A stretch of 38,313 nt of DNA, taken from positions 1-38,313 of the forward strand of contig JAQGNU010000223.1 of assembly GCA_028291645.1 (NCBI GenBank), given 5' to 3'. The notes below the pieces were generated by a model, which was not told the DNA's origin, did not search any database, and saw nothing but the letters and a program-made list of their open reading frames with translations. The first letter of the stretch is position 1, and each line of letters starts with the position of its first letter. The translations under genes were made by a program, and so were the position numbers. This DNA comes from Nevskia sp. Lineage in GTDB: Bacteria > Pseudomonadota > Gammaproteobacteria > Nevskiales > Nevskiaceae. Of the stretch, positions 16,707 to 26,523 are shown piece after piece.

Positions 16707-17527
16707 ACGGCGGCCCGGATCGCAGGCGGATTGTTCTTCACGGTCGTCGCACGCAAGTTATGCGGATCGAGTTTTCCGATCAGCGCCAGCAGTTCGGCGG
16801 TCGGCAACGGCGTTGCGCCGAGCTGCTCCGCTTTCAGTAGCGGGAAGCCGGTCGCCGCCTGCACCTGTTCGAAACTGACGCCCGGATGCAGCGACTTCAC
16901 CCGGATCGCATGAGCGGGTCCGCCGAAGTCGAGCACGCACAGATCGGTGACGATCAGCCGCAGGTCGATGTAGTCCATCTTCATGCCGGCGCTGAAACGT
17001 GCCGGGTTGTAGCCGACGCCGGACACCATGTCGACTTCGCCGGACACGAACACGCGCGGACCATGGTTCGGCACGAACATCGAGTTCATGTGATTGATGC
17101 TGTTACCCGGCAGGCCGCGCACGCCGAGAATCGCCGACTTCGGTTTCTCGTAGCTGCCACCGATCACGGAAAGATTCGACTGGCCGAAACGGTCGATCTG
17201 GCTGGGTCCGATCATCGCGTGGCGGCGCCCGCCCCAGACACATTCGAACACACGGTCGAACGACATGTAGCCTTCGTACTTCGGCCCATAAGCATTATCT
17301 CTCTCGCCGCGCGGACCGAGCGGAATTGGCTCGGATACCAGGAAGGTTTCGCTGTCGGTCATCAGCAGTTCCGGCGAGTGCGTCAGTTTCGCCAGGCTCG
17401 CACCGAGTCGCGGCACGATGCCGATGCCGGAGGCCAGCACTTCGCCGTTGTCGCGCCAGGCTTCGGACGCGGCGACGATCATCAACTCGGCCAGCGAGAT
17501 CACTTCCTTGGTTTTGACGTCGTCCAT
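16703..17527 (-). CDS. ipdB: IpdB, beta subunit of COCHEA-CoA hydrolase (CoA-transferase fold)
   Basis: 274 residues. It is CoA-transferase family I beta-like. Visible regions include ASGIGIVPRLGASLA (32-46), the GGRRHAMIGPSQIDRFGQSN block and LGVRGLPGNSINHMN, followed by CVLDFGGPAHAIRVKSLHPG. With IpdA it hydrolyses a C-C bond of COCHEA-CoA, opening the last steroid ring to MOODA-CoA, rather than transferring CoA. The gene begins 2 bp after the ipdA stop; the two should be made together. The Comamonas counterparts are known as ScdL1/ScdL2. The order ipdA-ipdB is the same as in mycobacteria. Confidence 0.9.
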   Translation of the reverse strand: MDDVKTKEVISLAELMIVAASEAWRDNGEVLASGIGIVPRLGASLAKLTHSPELLMTDSETFLVSEPIPLGPRGERDNAYGPKYEGYMSFDRVFECVWGGRRHAMIGPSQIDRFGQSNLSVIGGSYEKPKSAILGVRGLPGNSINHMNSMFVPNHGPRVFVSGEVDMVSGVGYNPARFSAGMKMDYIDLRLIVTDLCVLDFGGPAHAIRVKSLHPGVSFEQVQAATGFPLLKAEQLGATPLPTAELLALIGKLDPHNLRATTVKNNPPAIRAAV

Positions 17528-17529
17528 GT

Positions 17530-18411
17530 TCAGAACACCGGCGTACGTAATTTGCCGACGCGTTCGGCGCCACCGACCTTGACCAGATACTCAGCCTCGC
17601 TGCAGCGCACGAACTCGTTCATGTAGGCCTCCCAGCCGCCCTCTTCGGCGGCCGAGGCGTTGTAGCGTTTCAGATGCTCCAGGTCCCAGCCGTAGTCCGG
17701 ACTGCTGTAGGTCGGATGCGCGCCGCAGGGCGCATGCACCACGCCGCTGACCAAGTAGCGCTCGAAGAAATTCAGACGCGCACTCGCCGCGTCGAGTTCG
17801 AGCTTGTCGTGCAGCACTTCGGTGCTGACGTAGCAGCGTTCCGCGGCGCGCGCGAACAGGTGATCGAACAGCGGATCGTTGGCGCGCATCAGCGTATTGC
17901 CGAGGCGATCGGCTTCGTTGACGTGCAGCAGCGCGGCATCGAGCTTGAGTGCGGGCATCGCCAGATAGACTTCGCCGTCGTCGTACGGCGAGGCGATCGT
18001 CTTCAGTTGCGGATTGCGCGTCAGCACGTCGCTGCCGAGGCCGCAGCGCGTCGGCAGGAACGACATGCGCATGCCGGCGGCACGCAGGCCCCATTCGAAC
18101 ATGCCTTCGTCGAGTTCCATCACCTGCAGTGCGCCGGCTTCGCGCGCCTTGCGGAAATACGGCTCCAGCGGAATCGCATCCATCGTGACAAAGCCGTAGA
18201 TCAGCTTCTTGACCTTGCCGGCCGCGCACAGCATGCCGACTTCGGGACCGCCGTAAGCGACGATGGTCAGATCCTTCAACGACGAGCGCAGGATTTCGCG
18301 CACCAATGCCATCGGCTTGCGCCGCGGACCCCAGCCGCCGATGCCGAGCGTCATGCCGTCGCGCAGTTGCGCGACGACCGCTGCGGCCGTGAGTTGTTTG
18401 TCGAGCGCCAT
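17530..18411 (-). CDS. ipdA: IpdA, alpha subunit of COCHEA-CoA hydrolase (CoA-transferase fold)
   Basis: 293 residues. The N-terminal region TLGIGGWGPRRKPMALVRE (21-39) and AYGGPEVGMLCAAGKVKKLIYGF (52-74) are the CoA-transferase alpha signature. The stretch VMELDEGMFEWGLRAAG (97-113) holds E99, E102 and E106, one of which should be the glutamate used for C-C hydrolysis in IpdAB. FLPTRCGLGSDVL follows, as in IpdA proteins. It is the second gene of the first operon, 13 bp after the dioxygenase stop and 2 bp before ipdB. The pairing with EchA20, IpdC and IpdF supports ring opening as the function, not ketoacid CoA transfer. Confidence 0.9.
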   Translation of the reverse strand: MALDKQLTAAAVVAQLRDGMTLGIGGWGPRRKPMALVREILRSSLKDLTIVAYGGPEVGMLCAAGKVKKLIYGFVTMDAIPLEPYFRKAREAGALQVMELDEGMFEWGLRAAGMRMSFLPTRCGLGSDVLTRNPQLKTIASPYDDGEVYLAMPALKLDAALLHVNEADRLGNTLMRANDPLFDHLFARAAERCYVSTEVLHDKLELDAASARLNFFERYLVSGVVHAPCGAHPTYSSPDYGWDLEHLKRYNASAAEEGGWEAYMNEFVRCSEAEYLVKVGGAERVGKLRTPVF

Positions 18412-18424
18412 ATGGGAAGTTGGT

Positions 18425-19315
18425 TTAACTGAAGCCCACTGAGAAATCGTGACCCCAGATGCTGACCTGTTTGGTATATGTGGTCTGCCAGGTCGCCGGG
18501 TCTACCGAGATGCCGCCCCAGCCGTATTCGAGCGCGAAGTTGCCCGGCGTCAGCAGGTAGAACGACGTCATCTTGTCGTTCTCGTGCTGGCCGAGTGTCG
18601 CCATCAGCTTCGCGCCATTTTTTTCGCGGCGCAGTTCGGCACGATCGACTTCGGCCTGGTCTTCGACCTCGACCATGATGTGCACGCAGCCCGATGGGCT
18701 CGGCATCTCCGCCAGCGCGACGCTGTGGTGCCGGCCGCTGGCCGCATGCAGGAAGTAGAGGCGAATCACCGGCGCATCCGGTGCCGGCTGGAAATTGAAC
18801 ACGTCGGACAGACCGAAGCCGAGCACCTCGCGATAGAACTTCAGCGTCTCGTCGAACGGCAGCGCCGGCAGCACGGTGTGACCGACGCCGTATTTTCCCG
18901 TCTTGAAACTGCGCACGCCGACCGGCGACTTGAACGGCACGCTGCCGCCGTCGTAACCCCAGCCCAGTTCATGCTGATTGCCGGCCGGATCGGCGAACTT
19001 GACCAGCGCCTTCACGCAACGCGCTTTGCATAACGCCGCATCGCCATCCTGCAGTTTCACGCCAGCCTGCTGCAGCGTTTCGACCGCAGACTTGAACGCG
19101 GCCGCGTCGGCCACTTCCCAACCGGACACCAGATAACGGTCTTCGCCGCCCTTGACCACCGCCAGGCGAAACTGGCGTTCGTCCATTTTCAGATACAGGC
19201 CAGCGTCCGGCGCATCCGCGGTTTGCGTACCGAGCACCTGCTCGCCGAACTGGCGCCAGCGGCTGACGTCGGTGCTCTGGGCGACCACGTACGACAATGC
19301 TTGAATCTTCACCAT
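18425..19315 (-). CDS. hsaC: Extradiol ring-cleavage dioxygenase, HsaC/TesB type
   Basis: 296 residues from the ATG at 19315; the frame is open further upstream through the promoter but that part is not coding. It has two vicinal-oxygen-chelate domains. Fe(II) ligands are H146 (GVGHTVL), H212 (CVHIMVEV) and E263 (FALEYGWGG), with second-shell H197 (GRHHSV), H244 (GQHENDKM) and Y253. The ending SIWGHDFSVG matches, from memory, HsaC of mycobacteria, which cleaves ring A of 3,4-DHSA by meta-cleavage; TesB does this in Comamonas. It leads the first operon, behind promoter B. It is the only ring A/B enzyme in the window, so HsaA, HsaB and HsaD must be elsewhere or absent. Confidence 0.87.
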   Translation of the reverse strand: MVKIQALSYVVAQSTDVSRWRQFGEQVLGTQTADAPDAGLYLKMDERQFRLAVVKGGEDRYLVSGWEVADAAAFKSAVETLQQAGVKLQDGDAALCKARCVKALVKFADPAGNQHELGWGYDGGSVPFKSPVGVRSFKTGKYGVGHTVLPALPFDETLKFYREVLGFGLSDVFNFQPAPDAPVIRLYFLHAASGRHHSVALAEMPSPSGCVHIMVEVEDQAEVDRAELRREKNGAKLMATLGQHENDKMTSFYLLTPGNFALEYGWGGISVDPATWQTTYTKQVSIWGHDFSVGFS

Positions 19316-19351
19316 GGGAGCGGAATTCTGTCGGCGGGCTGAGGTGGGCAG

Positions 19352-19395
19352 ATTATCGAGACGTAGCGCCGAAAGAGCTTCATCCGTTGGGGTGA
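19352..19395 (-). promoter_or_regulatory. Promoter B with 16-bp palindromic operator (first steroid operon)
   Basis: On the minus strand the palindrome TCACCC-CAAC-GGATGA spans 19395-19380 and is followed after exactly 22 bp by GATAAT (19357-19352). The ATG of the dioxygenase is 36 bases beyond the -10 box. The half-sites and the CAAC centre match promoter A (7679-7722). No -35 hexamer is evident, and the palindrome sits where a class II activator would bind. The remaining 19396-19591 spacer holds no gene I can support. Confidence 0.7.
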
Positions 19396-19539
19396 GTCCT
19401 GTAGGCACTGCCTTAATGAAGGTTTGAGTGGCGCTGCTGCAGGAGGTTTTTGCCCCCGCTTGCGCAACGCTTGGGAAGCGGCGCAGAGCCCCGCGGAAAG
19501 GACTAACAGGCACGCTGGAAGCAGCCTGCAGTCGGCGCG

Positions 19540-19578
19540 AAAAAATACTTTGAAGACATCGTCGTTGAGCGGCGACGA
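19540..19578 (-). terminator. Possible weak terminator after acpS
   Basis: On the minus strand, TCGTCG-8 nt-CGACGA (19578-19559) forms a hairpin, and a run of six T lies about 13 bases later (19545-19540). The gap between stem and T-run is too long for a classical intrinsic terminator, so this is tentative. It would separate acpS from the steroid promoter B downstream. Confidence 0.22.
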
Positions 19579-19591
19579 CGCGCGCACCGAA

Positions 19592-19972
19592 CTAGCCGCC
19601 GGTCTCCAACACCGCAAACGCGAACACGAAATCGCCGTCGTCGCTCAGCGACAAATGCGCCGCACGGATACCCATCGCATCGAGCCGCACCTGCAGGCCC
19701 GCACTGAAGACGAATTGCGGGCGACAGTCCGGCTCGCGGGTGACGCCGACATCGCTGAAGCCGACGCCACGGAAGCCGGTGCCGAGCGCCTTGACGAAGG
19801 CTTCCTTGGCGGCGAATGCGCGCGCCAGAAAATGTCCACGCCGCGGTGATGCATCGAACTGCGCGCGCTCCAGCGGATGCAGCAGCTTGTCCGCAGCCTT
19901 GTCACCGAAGCGTTGCCACAGCTGCTCGCCGCGCGAAATCCGTAGCAGATCGGTGCCGATGCCGTAGATCAA
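19592..19972 (-). CDS. acpS: Holo-[acyl-carrier-protein] synthase
   Basis: 126 residues, the length of the E. coli enzyme, from a TTG at 19972 (reading [M]IYGIGTDLLRI). An ATG at 20017 would add 15 residues encoded by a repeat element and is rejected. D8 in GIGTD and E57 in AFAAKEAFVKAL are the metal ligands that bind CoA. The enzyme transfers 4'-phosphopantetheine to ACP for fatty acid synthesis. It follows pdxJ, as in many gammaproteobacteria (rnc-era-recO-pdxJ-acpS), though a 94-bp spacer with a repeat separates them here. Confidence 0.92.
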   Translation of the reverse strand: MIYGIGTDLLRISRGEQLWQRFGDKAADKLLHPLERAQFDASPRRGHFLARAFAAKEAFVKALGTGFRGVGFSDVGVTREPDCRPQFVFSAGLQVRLDAMGIRAAHLSLSDDGDFVFAFAVLETGG

Positions 19973-19975
19973 GAA

Positions 19976-20058
19976 ACGGTTTCCGGTGTGCAGTTTCCAG
20001 TTTCCAGTAAACCGCATGGCCTTCCGCTGGTCCGGAAACCGCAGATTGAAAACTGGCC
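19976..20058. repeat. Dispersed CAGTTTCC/GGAAACTG element, copy 2
   Basis: The pdxJ-acpS spacer contains GCAGTTTCCAGTTTCCAG (19990-20007), then GGAAACCGCAG (20034-20044) and GAAAACTGGCCA (20048-20059). The words and their spacing resemble the element at 11007-11082. It overlaps the region just upstream of the acpS TTG. Confidence 0.45.
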
Positions 20059-20066
20059 ACTATCGT

Positions 20067-20816
20067 TCATCGCCGTGCCTGCTGCATCACCTGGCGCAGC
20101 TCGGCGATCGCGCCCGGCAGGCCGAGGAAGAGCGCGCGCGCGATCAGCGCGTGACCGATGTTCAGTTCGACGATTGCAGTGATCGCCGCGATCGGCGCGA
20201 CGTTATCGGTGTTGAGTCCGTGTCCTGCATGAACTTCGAAGGCGGACGCAAGCGCGGCGGCGGCAAAGCGGGTGATCTTGCTCAGCTGTTGCGCCTGACT
20301 CGCGCCCGTGTTGGCTTCCGCGTAGGCACCGGTGTTGATTTCCAGATTCGGTGCGAGCCCTGCAGAGGCTTCCAATTGCGGCAGATCCGGATCGATGAAC
20401 AGCGACACCGCGATCCCGGCATCGCGCAGACGCAGACAGGCATCGGCAATCAGTTGCCGCTGGCCGGCGACATCGAGTCCGCCTTCGGTGGTGCGTTCCT
20501 GACGCTTTTCCGGCACCAGGCAGACCTGCTGTGGCCGCGCCTTGCAGGCGATGCGCAGCATCTCCTCGGTCAGCGCCATTTCCAGATTGATCGGCACCGG
20601 GCACAGCGACAACAGCCGTTCGAGATCGTGGTCCTGGATGTGGCGCCGGTCCTCGCGCAGATGCAGCGTGATGCCGTCGGCACCGGCGGCGGCGGCCTGC
20701 AAGGCGGCATCGACCGGGTCGGGATACGCGGTGCCGCGCGCCTGCCGCACGGTGGCGACGTGATCGATGTTGACGCCGAGGCGCAGGCTTGGAACAGGAG
20801 ACATCGCAGGGCTCAT
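20067..20816 (-). CDS. pdxJ: Pyridoxine 5'-phosphate synthase
   Basis: 249 residues. It makes pyridoxine 5'-phosphate from 1-deoxyxylulose 5-phosphate and aminoacetone 3-phosphate. Hallmarks are LGVNIDHVATVRQARGT, ITLHLREDRRHIQD, NLEMA, CLVPEKRQERTTEGGLDV and HAGHGLNTDNV, all active-site blocks of the TIM barrel. Two starts are possible, ATG at 20816 or 20804; the shorter better matches family N-termini. It follows recO with 49 bp between. Confidence 0.95.
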   Translation of the reverse strand: MSPAMSPVPSLRLGVNIDHVATVRQARGTAYPDPVDAALQAAAAGADGITLHLREDRRHIQDHDLERLLSLCPVPINLEMALTEEMLRIACKARPQQVCLVPEKRQERTTEGGLDVAGQRQLIADACLRLRDAGIAVSLFIDPDLPQLEASAGLAPNLEINTGAYAEANTGASQAQQLSKITRFAAAALASAFEVHAGHGLNTDNVAPIAAITAIVELNIGHALIARALFLGLPGAIAELRQVMQQARR

Positions 20817-20865
20817 CGCGGGCTAGGGCCGATCGCCTTTGGTTCAGTGCTTGGCAGTTTAATGC

Positions 20866-21681
20866 CTAGCTGGACGGCTCGTCGTCGACCTCGCTGCCGG
20901 CATACGGCACCGCGGCATCGCTCAGCATCGCATCGAAACGGGTGGCCGGCGCAATCGCATTGCTGCCGACTTCGCCGAAACCGCCGCGCCGCATCGCCCG
21001 CAACAGCTTCGGCGTCTCCAGTTCGCGGCCACCGAGCTGGCGCGCCAGCGCCGCACGCAGCAGGCGGCGCGCCGCACGCAAGGCATCGCGCGTGTCGAGC
21101 CGCTCGTCACGCAGGGCGATCAGATCCTGGCCGGCGTAGGCGCGCATATCGTCGTCCGCCGCGATCGCAAAGGCCTCGTGCTCGCCGTCGAAGCGGTAGC
21201 GGCGTCCGGCCTCGAACGTCGCCGCCAGCGGCGGTGCGTAGCCGAGTTCGCCGAGCAGACGCTTTTCGAAAATCCGCAGCGCGGCCTCGGCGCCTTGATC
21301 CGATGCGGGCAACTGCGCCAGTGCGGTCTGGTAAACCGCATACAGCTCTTCATGCGGCACGTGCCGCTGCAGCAAACGCAACAGCAGTTCGTTCAGATAC
21401 CAGCCGAAGAAAATGCGCTCGCCCGACAGGGGCAGCGCCATGCCGGCGCGTTCGGCGCCGGTCAGCGTGCCGAGGTCGCCGACACTGGTCCACGACAGCA
21501 GCAAGGGTGCGAACGGCCGCAGCACGCCGCGTTGTTTGGCCTTGGGACCGCGCACGCCGCGCGCGACCAGTCCGATGCGCCCGTGATTCGCGGTGAAGGC
21601 TTCGACCAGCTGGCTGGTCTCGCGATACGGCCGCTGCGACAGCAGGTAGGCCGGCTCGAAATCGACGCGCACGCGATTCAT
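20866..21681 (-). CDS. recO: DNA repair protein RecO
   Basis: 271 residues. An N-terminal OB-fold (YLLSQRPYRETSQLVEAFT, then GRIGLVARGVRGPKAK) is followed by the helical domain (FGWYLNELLLRLLQRHVPHEELYAVYQ, FEKRLLGELGYAP). RecO loads RecA onto SSB-coated DNA with RecR. The C-terminus (after residue 220) carries extra polar sequence ending VDDEPSS. The zinc cysteines of some RecO proteins are absent, as in other gammaproteobacteria. It lies after era in the standard order. Confidence 0.92.
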   Translation of the reverse strand: MNRVRVDFEPAYLLSQRPYRETSQLVEAFTANHGRIGLVARGVRGPKAKQRGVLRPFAPLLLSWTSVGDLGTLTGAERAGMALPLSGERIFFGWYLNELLLRLLQRHVPHEELYAVYQTALAQLPASDQGAEAALRIFEKRLLGELGYAPPLAATFEAGRRYRFDGEHEAFAIAADDDMRAYAGQDLIALRDERLDTRDALRAARRLLRAALARQLGGRELETPKLLRAMRRGGFGEVGSNAIAPATRFDAMLSDAAVPYAGSEVDDEPSS

Positions 21682-21756
21682 CTGCGCTGGCGTCCCAATC
21701 GCAGCGAGCGCGCGGTCGCGGCGAATGCCGGATTCAGGCCGGCGACCGCCACGGCG

Positions 21757-22638
21757 TCACTGCTGATAACCGAAGCGATGCAGCGCCTGCGGGTCGTCGG
21801 TCCAGTTGTTCTTCACGCGCACCCACAGCTTCAGATAGACACGCGCGCCGGTCAGCACTTCCAGTTCGCGCCGCGCCGCACTGCCGATACGCTTGAGCAT
21901 GCCGCCATCCTCGCCGATGACGATTGCCTTCTGGCCTTCGCGTTCGACCCAGATGATCGCCGAGGTCTTCAGCAGCGCACCTTCGCGCTCGATCGTTTCG
22001 GTCTCCACCGTCAAGGCATACGGCAATTCCTGCGCCAGCGCGCGCATCAGCTTCTCGCGCACCGTCTCGGAAATCGTGAACGCCAGATCGTGACCGGTGA
22101 TCTGCCCTTCCGGGTACAGCGCCGGACCTTCGGGCACGCGCGCGAACAACTCCTTCAGCAGGCCGTCGAGATTGGTCGCCTTCAGCGCCGACAGCGGCAC
22201 CATGAATGCGAACGGATGCAAAGCCGCGAGCCGCTCCATTTCCGGTAGCAGCCGGCCCTTGTCGCTGAGCTTGTCGACCTTGTTGATCGCCAGACCCACC
22301 GGCGCCTTCACATGCCGCAGCTTTTCGACCACCGCTTCGTCTTCCTCGGTCCAGCGGCCGGCTTCGACCACGAACAGCACCGCGTCGACATCCTGCAGGC
22401 TGCCGTTGGCGGCGTCGTTCATGAACTTGTTGAGCGCGCGCGGCGCCTTCAAGTGCATGCCGGGCGTGTCGATGAACACGATCTGACCCTGCGCGTCGTG
22501 CAGCACGCCCTGGATGCGGTGCCGCGTGGTCTGCGGTTTCGGCGCGACGATGCTGATTTTGCGGCCGACCAACGCGTTGACCAATGAGGATTTACCCACG
22601 TTCGGCCGTCCGACGACGGCAATCATTCCACTACGCAT
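21757..22638 (-). CDS. era: GTPase Era
   Basis: 293 residues. The G1 loop is GRPNVGKS; G3 is DTPG (after IVFI); G4 is NKVD. The C-terminal KH domain has IVIGEDGGMLKRIG for binding the 3' end of 16S rRNA. Era aids 30S maturation. The ATG at 22638 overlaps the last codons of rnc by 8 bases; a second ATG at 22626 (MIAVVGRPN) is also possible. The overlap with rnc is the usual coupling of these two genes. Confidence 0.95.
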   Translation of the reverse strand: MRSGMIAVVGRPNVGKSSLVNALVGRKISIVAPKPQTTRHRIQGVLHDAQGQIVFIDTPGMHLKAPRALNKFMNDAANGSLQDVDAVLFVVEAGRWTEEDEAVVEKLRHVKAPVGLAINKVDKLSDKGRLLPEMERLAALHPFAFMVPLSALKATNLDGLLKELFARVPEGPALYPEGQITGHDLAFTISETVREKLMRALAQELPYALTVETETIEREGALLKTSAIIWVEREGQKAIVIGEDGGMLKRIGSAARRELEVLTGARVYLKLWVRVKNNWTDDPQALHRFGYQQ

Positions 22639-23347
22639 GATCCAGCCTTCCTTGGTCGGTCGCCGGGCGCGGGGCACGCTCCAGCAGATCGAGCATCTGT
22701 TGTGCCGCGCGCTGCTCCGCGACTTTGCGGCTGGCACCTTCGCCAACCGTCGTTAGGACGTCATCGCCGAGCGTGCAGTTCACCGCGAAATGGCGCCGAT
22801 GCGCCGGACCTTCTTCGGTGACGACCTGGTAGTCCGGCAAAGGTCGCGAGCGTGCCTGCAGAAATTCCTGCAGCCGCGTTTTTGCATCCTTCAGTTGCGC
22901 CGGGTCCGGCAGTTCCGCCAGCGGGCCTTTCAGCAGATGCAGGCACAAGCTGCGCGCGGCGTCGAAGCCGCCATCGAGAAATACGGCGCCGATCAAGGCT
23001 TCGAGCGTATCGGCGAGAATCGAATCGCGGCGAAAGCCACCGCTGCGCAATTCGCCGGCACCGAGCTGCACATGCTCGCCAAGCGTCAGCGTGCGCGCGA
23101 TCTCGGCCAGGCTGGATTCACGCACCAGTGCCGCGCGCAGTCGCGACAGATCACCTTCCGGCAGTTTCGGATAGTCGTGGAACACCACATCGGCGACCAC
23201 CAGATTGAGCAGCGCGTCGCCCAGGAATTCGAGGCGTTCGTTGTTGTCGTGCGCGGCACTACGATGCGTCAGTGCGCGCTGCAGCCAGCGCTCGTCGCGA
23301 AAGCGGTAGTCGAGCGCGGCCTGCAAGGTTTCGGTGGACGAATTCAA
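22631..23347 (-). CDS. rnc: Ribonuclease III
   Basis: 238 residues from a TTG at 23347 that overlaps the preceding stop as TTGA; no ATG is available nearby. The signature NERLEFLGDALL contains E37, E40 and D44, and ADTLEALIGAVF contains D112 and E115, the catalytic set. A double-stranded RNA-binding domain follows (KTRLQEFLQARSRPLPDY to EGASRKVAEQRAAQQML). It processes rRNA precursors and double-stranded RNA. Its 3' end overlaps era. Confidence 0.95.
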   Translation of the reverse strand: MNSSTETLQAALDYRFRDERWLQRALTHRSAAHDNNERLEFLGDALLNLVVADVVFHDYPKLPEGDLSRLRAALVRESSLAEIARTLTLGEHVQLGAGELRSGGFRRDSILADTLEALIGAVFLDGGFDAARSLCLHLLKGPLAELPDPAQLKDAKTRLQEFLQARSRPLPDYQVVTEEGPAHRRHFAVNCTLGDDVLTTVGEGASRKVAEQRAAQQMLDLLERAPRPATDQGRLDHA

Positions 23348-23730
23348 CCGACGCTGCTGCGGAGCGGGATGTCTTCCGCGAAGTGAATGACGATGAAGAT
23401 GTTGTAGAACAAGTGTTCGCGCGCCTCGTAGTCGTACGACAGCTTGAGCCCCTGCTGGTCGCGCACCACTTTGATCTCTTTCGGCTCGATGCGGTTGATG
23501 TAGTCGATATCCCAACGCCGCTGCAGCGCGTCGCGGATCGCGGCGACGTCGACTTCGCCACCGGACGCGGTGTTCTTCGAGGCGACATCGTGGACCGCAC
23601 GCGTCACCGCCATTTCATTGATATAGATCGGCACGCACTTGATCAGTACCAGCGCGAAAAAGCCGCCGACCGCCAGCACCACCAACAGTCCCCAGAATCC
23701 CAGGCCAAGCTGCTTATGACGGATGTTCAT
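23344..23730 (-). CDS. DUF4845 single-pass membrane protein
   Basis: 128 residues. A transmembrane helix near the N-terminus (GFWGLLVVLAVGGFFALVLI, about 11-30) is followed by a small extracytoplasmic domain (CVPIYINEMAVTRAVHDVAS, then RRWDIDYINRIEPKEIKV). Proteins of this family lie between lepB and rnc in many gammaproteobacteria and beta relatives. The function is unknown. The rnc start overlaps its stop, so expression is linked to rnc and era. Confidence 0.85.
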   Translation of the reverse strand: MNIRHKQLGLGFWGLLVVLAVGGFFALVLIKCVPIYINEMAVTRAVHDVASKNTASGGEVDVAAIRDALQRRWDIDYINRIEPKEIKVVRDQQGLKLSYDYEAREHLFYNIFIVIHFAEDIPLRSSVG

Positions 23731-23808
23731 CGCGCTGTCTCCCCGGTTGGTAGTACGGTGCAGCCGCGCCGATTTTCATCGACACGGCCCTGAAACTCTC
23801 GCCCGATC

Positions 23809-24576
23809 TTAATGGATGAGCGTGCCGAAGCGCGAAAACTCCGGCTTGAAGTGTTCACCCCAACTCATCCAGATCACCACCGCGCGGCCTTTCAGATTGG
23901 CCTCCGGCACGAAGCCCCAGTAGCGGCTGTCGTTGGAGCCATCGCGGTTGTCGCCCATCATGAAGTACGCGCCCGGCGGCACGGTGACGTCGGCATCTTT
24001 GCCGGCGATGTCCGGTCGCGTCAGGATGACGTGCTCGACGCCGCTGAGGTTTTCGATCGAGCGCCGCGTGAAGCCGTCGTTGGCATCGACGCCGTCGACC
24101 GTGGTCGCAATGCGCTCGCCGTTCACCGTCATCACATGATCGCTGTAGACGATGTGATCGCCCGGCACGCCGATCACGCGTTTGATGAAATCGTTGCCGT
24201 AGTTGGGATCGTCCTTGCTTGGCGCCGGATAGCGGAACACGACGACATCGCCGCGCTTCGGCTCGCCGAGCTTGACCAGCTTGCAGCCGCCGACCGGGCA
24301 GCGCAGGCCGTAATCGAACTTGTTGACCAGGATGAAATCGCCGATGTGCAGCGTCGGAATCATCGAGCCCGACGGAATCCGGAACGGCTCGAATAGGAAC
24401 GAGCGCACCACGAACACGGCGAGAATCACCGGAAATAGACTCGTACAGAACTCGACCGCCGAGTTCTGTTTCAGCTGTTCGCCACGCGCTGCGCGGGCGC
24501 GCGCCAGGAACAGTTTGTCGAGCAGCCAGACCAGGCCGGTGACCGCTGTCAGTACGGTAAGAATCAGATTGAACAT
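23809..24576 (-). CDS. lepB: Signal peptidase I
   Basis: 255 residues. It has two N-terminal membrane segments (FNLILTVLTAVTGLVWLL and SLFPVILAVFVVRSFLF), then the serine box PSGSMIPTLHIGD with nucleophile S71, and the lysine box NDFIKRVIGVPGD with K132. The later MGDNRDGSNDSRYWG motif is also present. It removes signal peptides from exported proteins at the periplasmic face. It lies 34 bp after lepA, the normal neighbour. Confidence 0.96.
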   Translation of the reverse strand: MFNLILTVLTAVTGLVWLLDKLFLARARAARGEQLKQNSAVEFCTSLFPVILAVFVVRSFLFEPFRIPSGSMIPTLHIGDFILVNKFDYGLRCPVGGCKLVKLGEPKRGDVVVFRYPAPSKDDPNYGNDFIKRVIGVPGDHIVYSDHVMTVNGERIATTVDGVDANDGFTRRSIENLSGVEHVILTRPDIAGKDADVTVPPGAYFMMGDNRDGSNDSRYWGFVPEANLKGRAVVIWMSWGEHFKPEFSRFGTLIH

Positions 24577-24610
24577 GACCGAAAAGCCTTGTGCGTAGTG
24601 ATGAAAATAA

Positions 24611-26425
<1,815 letters not shown>

Positions 26426-26449
26426 GCGGGCGGGCGAAAATGGCCGCGA

Positions 26450-26455
26450 AGTATA
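26450..26455 (-). promoter_or_regulatory. Probable -10 box of lepA
   Basis: TATACT on the minus strand, 24 bases before the lepA ATG, inside the 98-bp spacer after the glutaredoxin-like gene. The upstream region is GC-rich with a palindrome (26485-26496, CCGCTGCAGCGG) and no good -35 match, so this is only a moderate call. Confidence 0.4.
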
Positions 26456-26523
26456 ACGGCCGCAGCCCTAAGCTGCTTAGAGAACCGCTGCAGCGGCCGG
26501 AATAGAACACTGCTGGAGCGGCC

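Noticed and set aside
19986-21596. A 536-codon plus-strand frame across pdxJ and recO
   Set aside because: It runs antisense to two conserved genes and has no recognisable domain; it is composition-driven.
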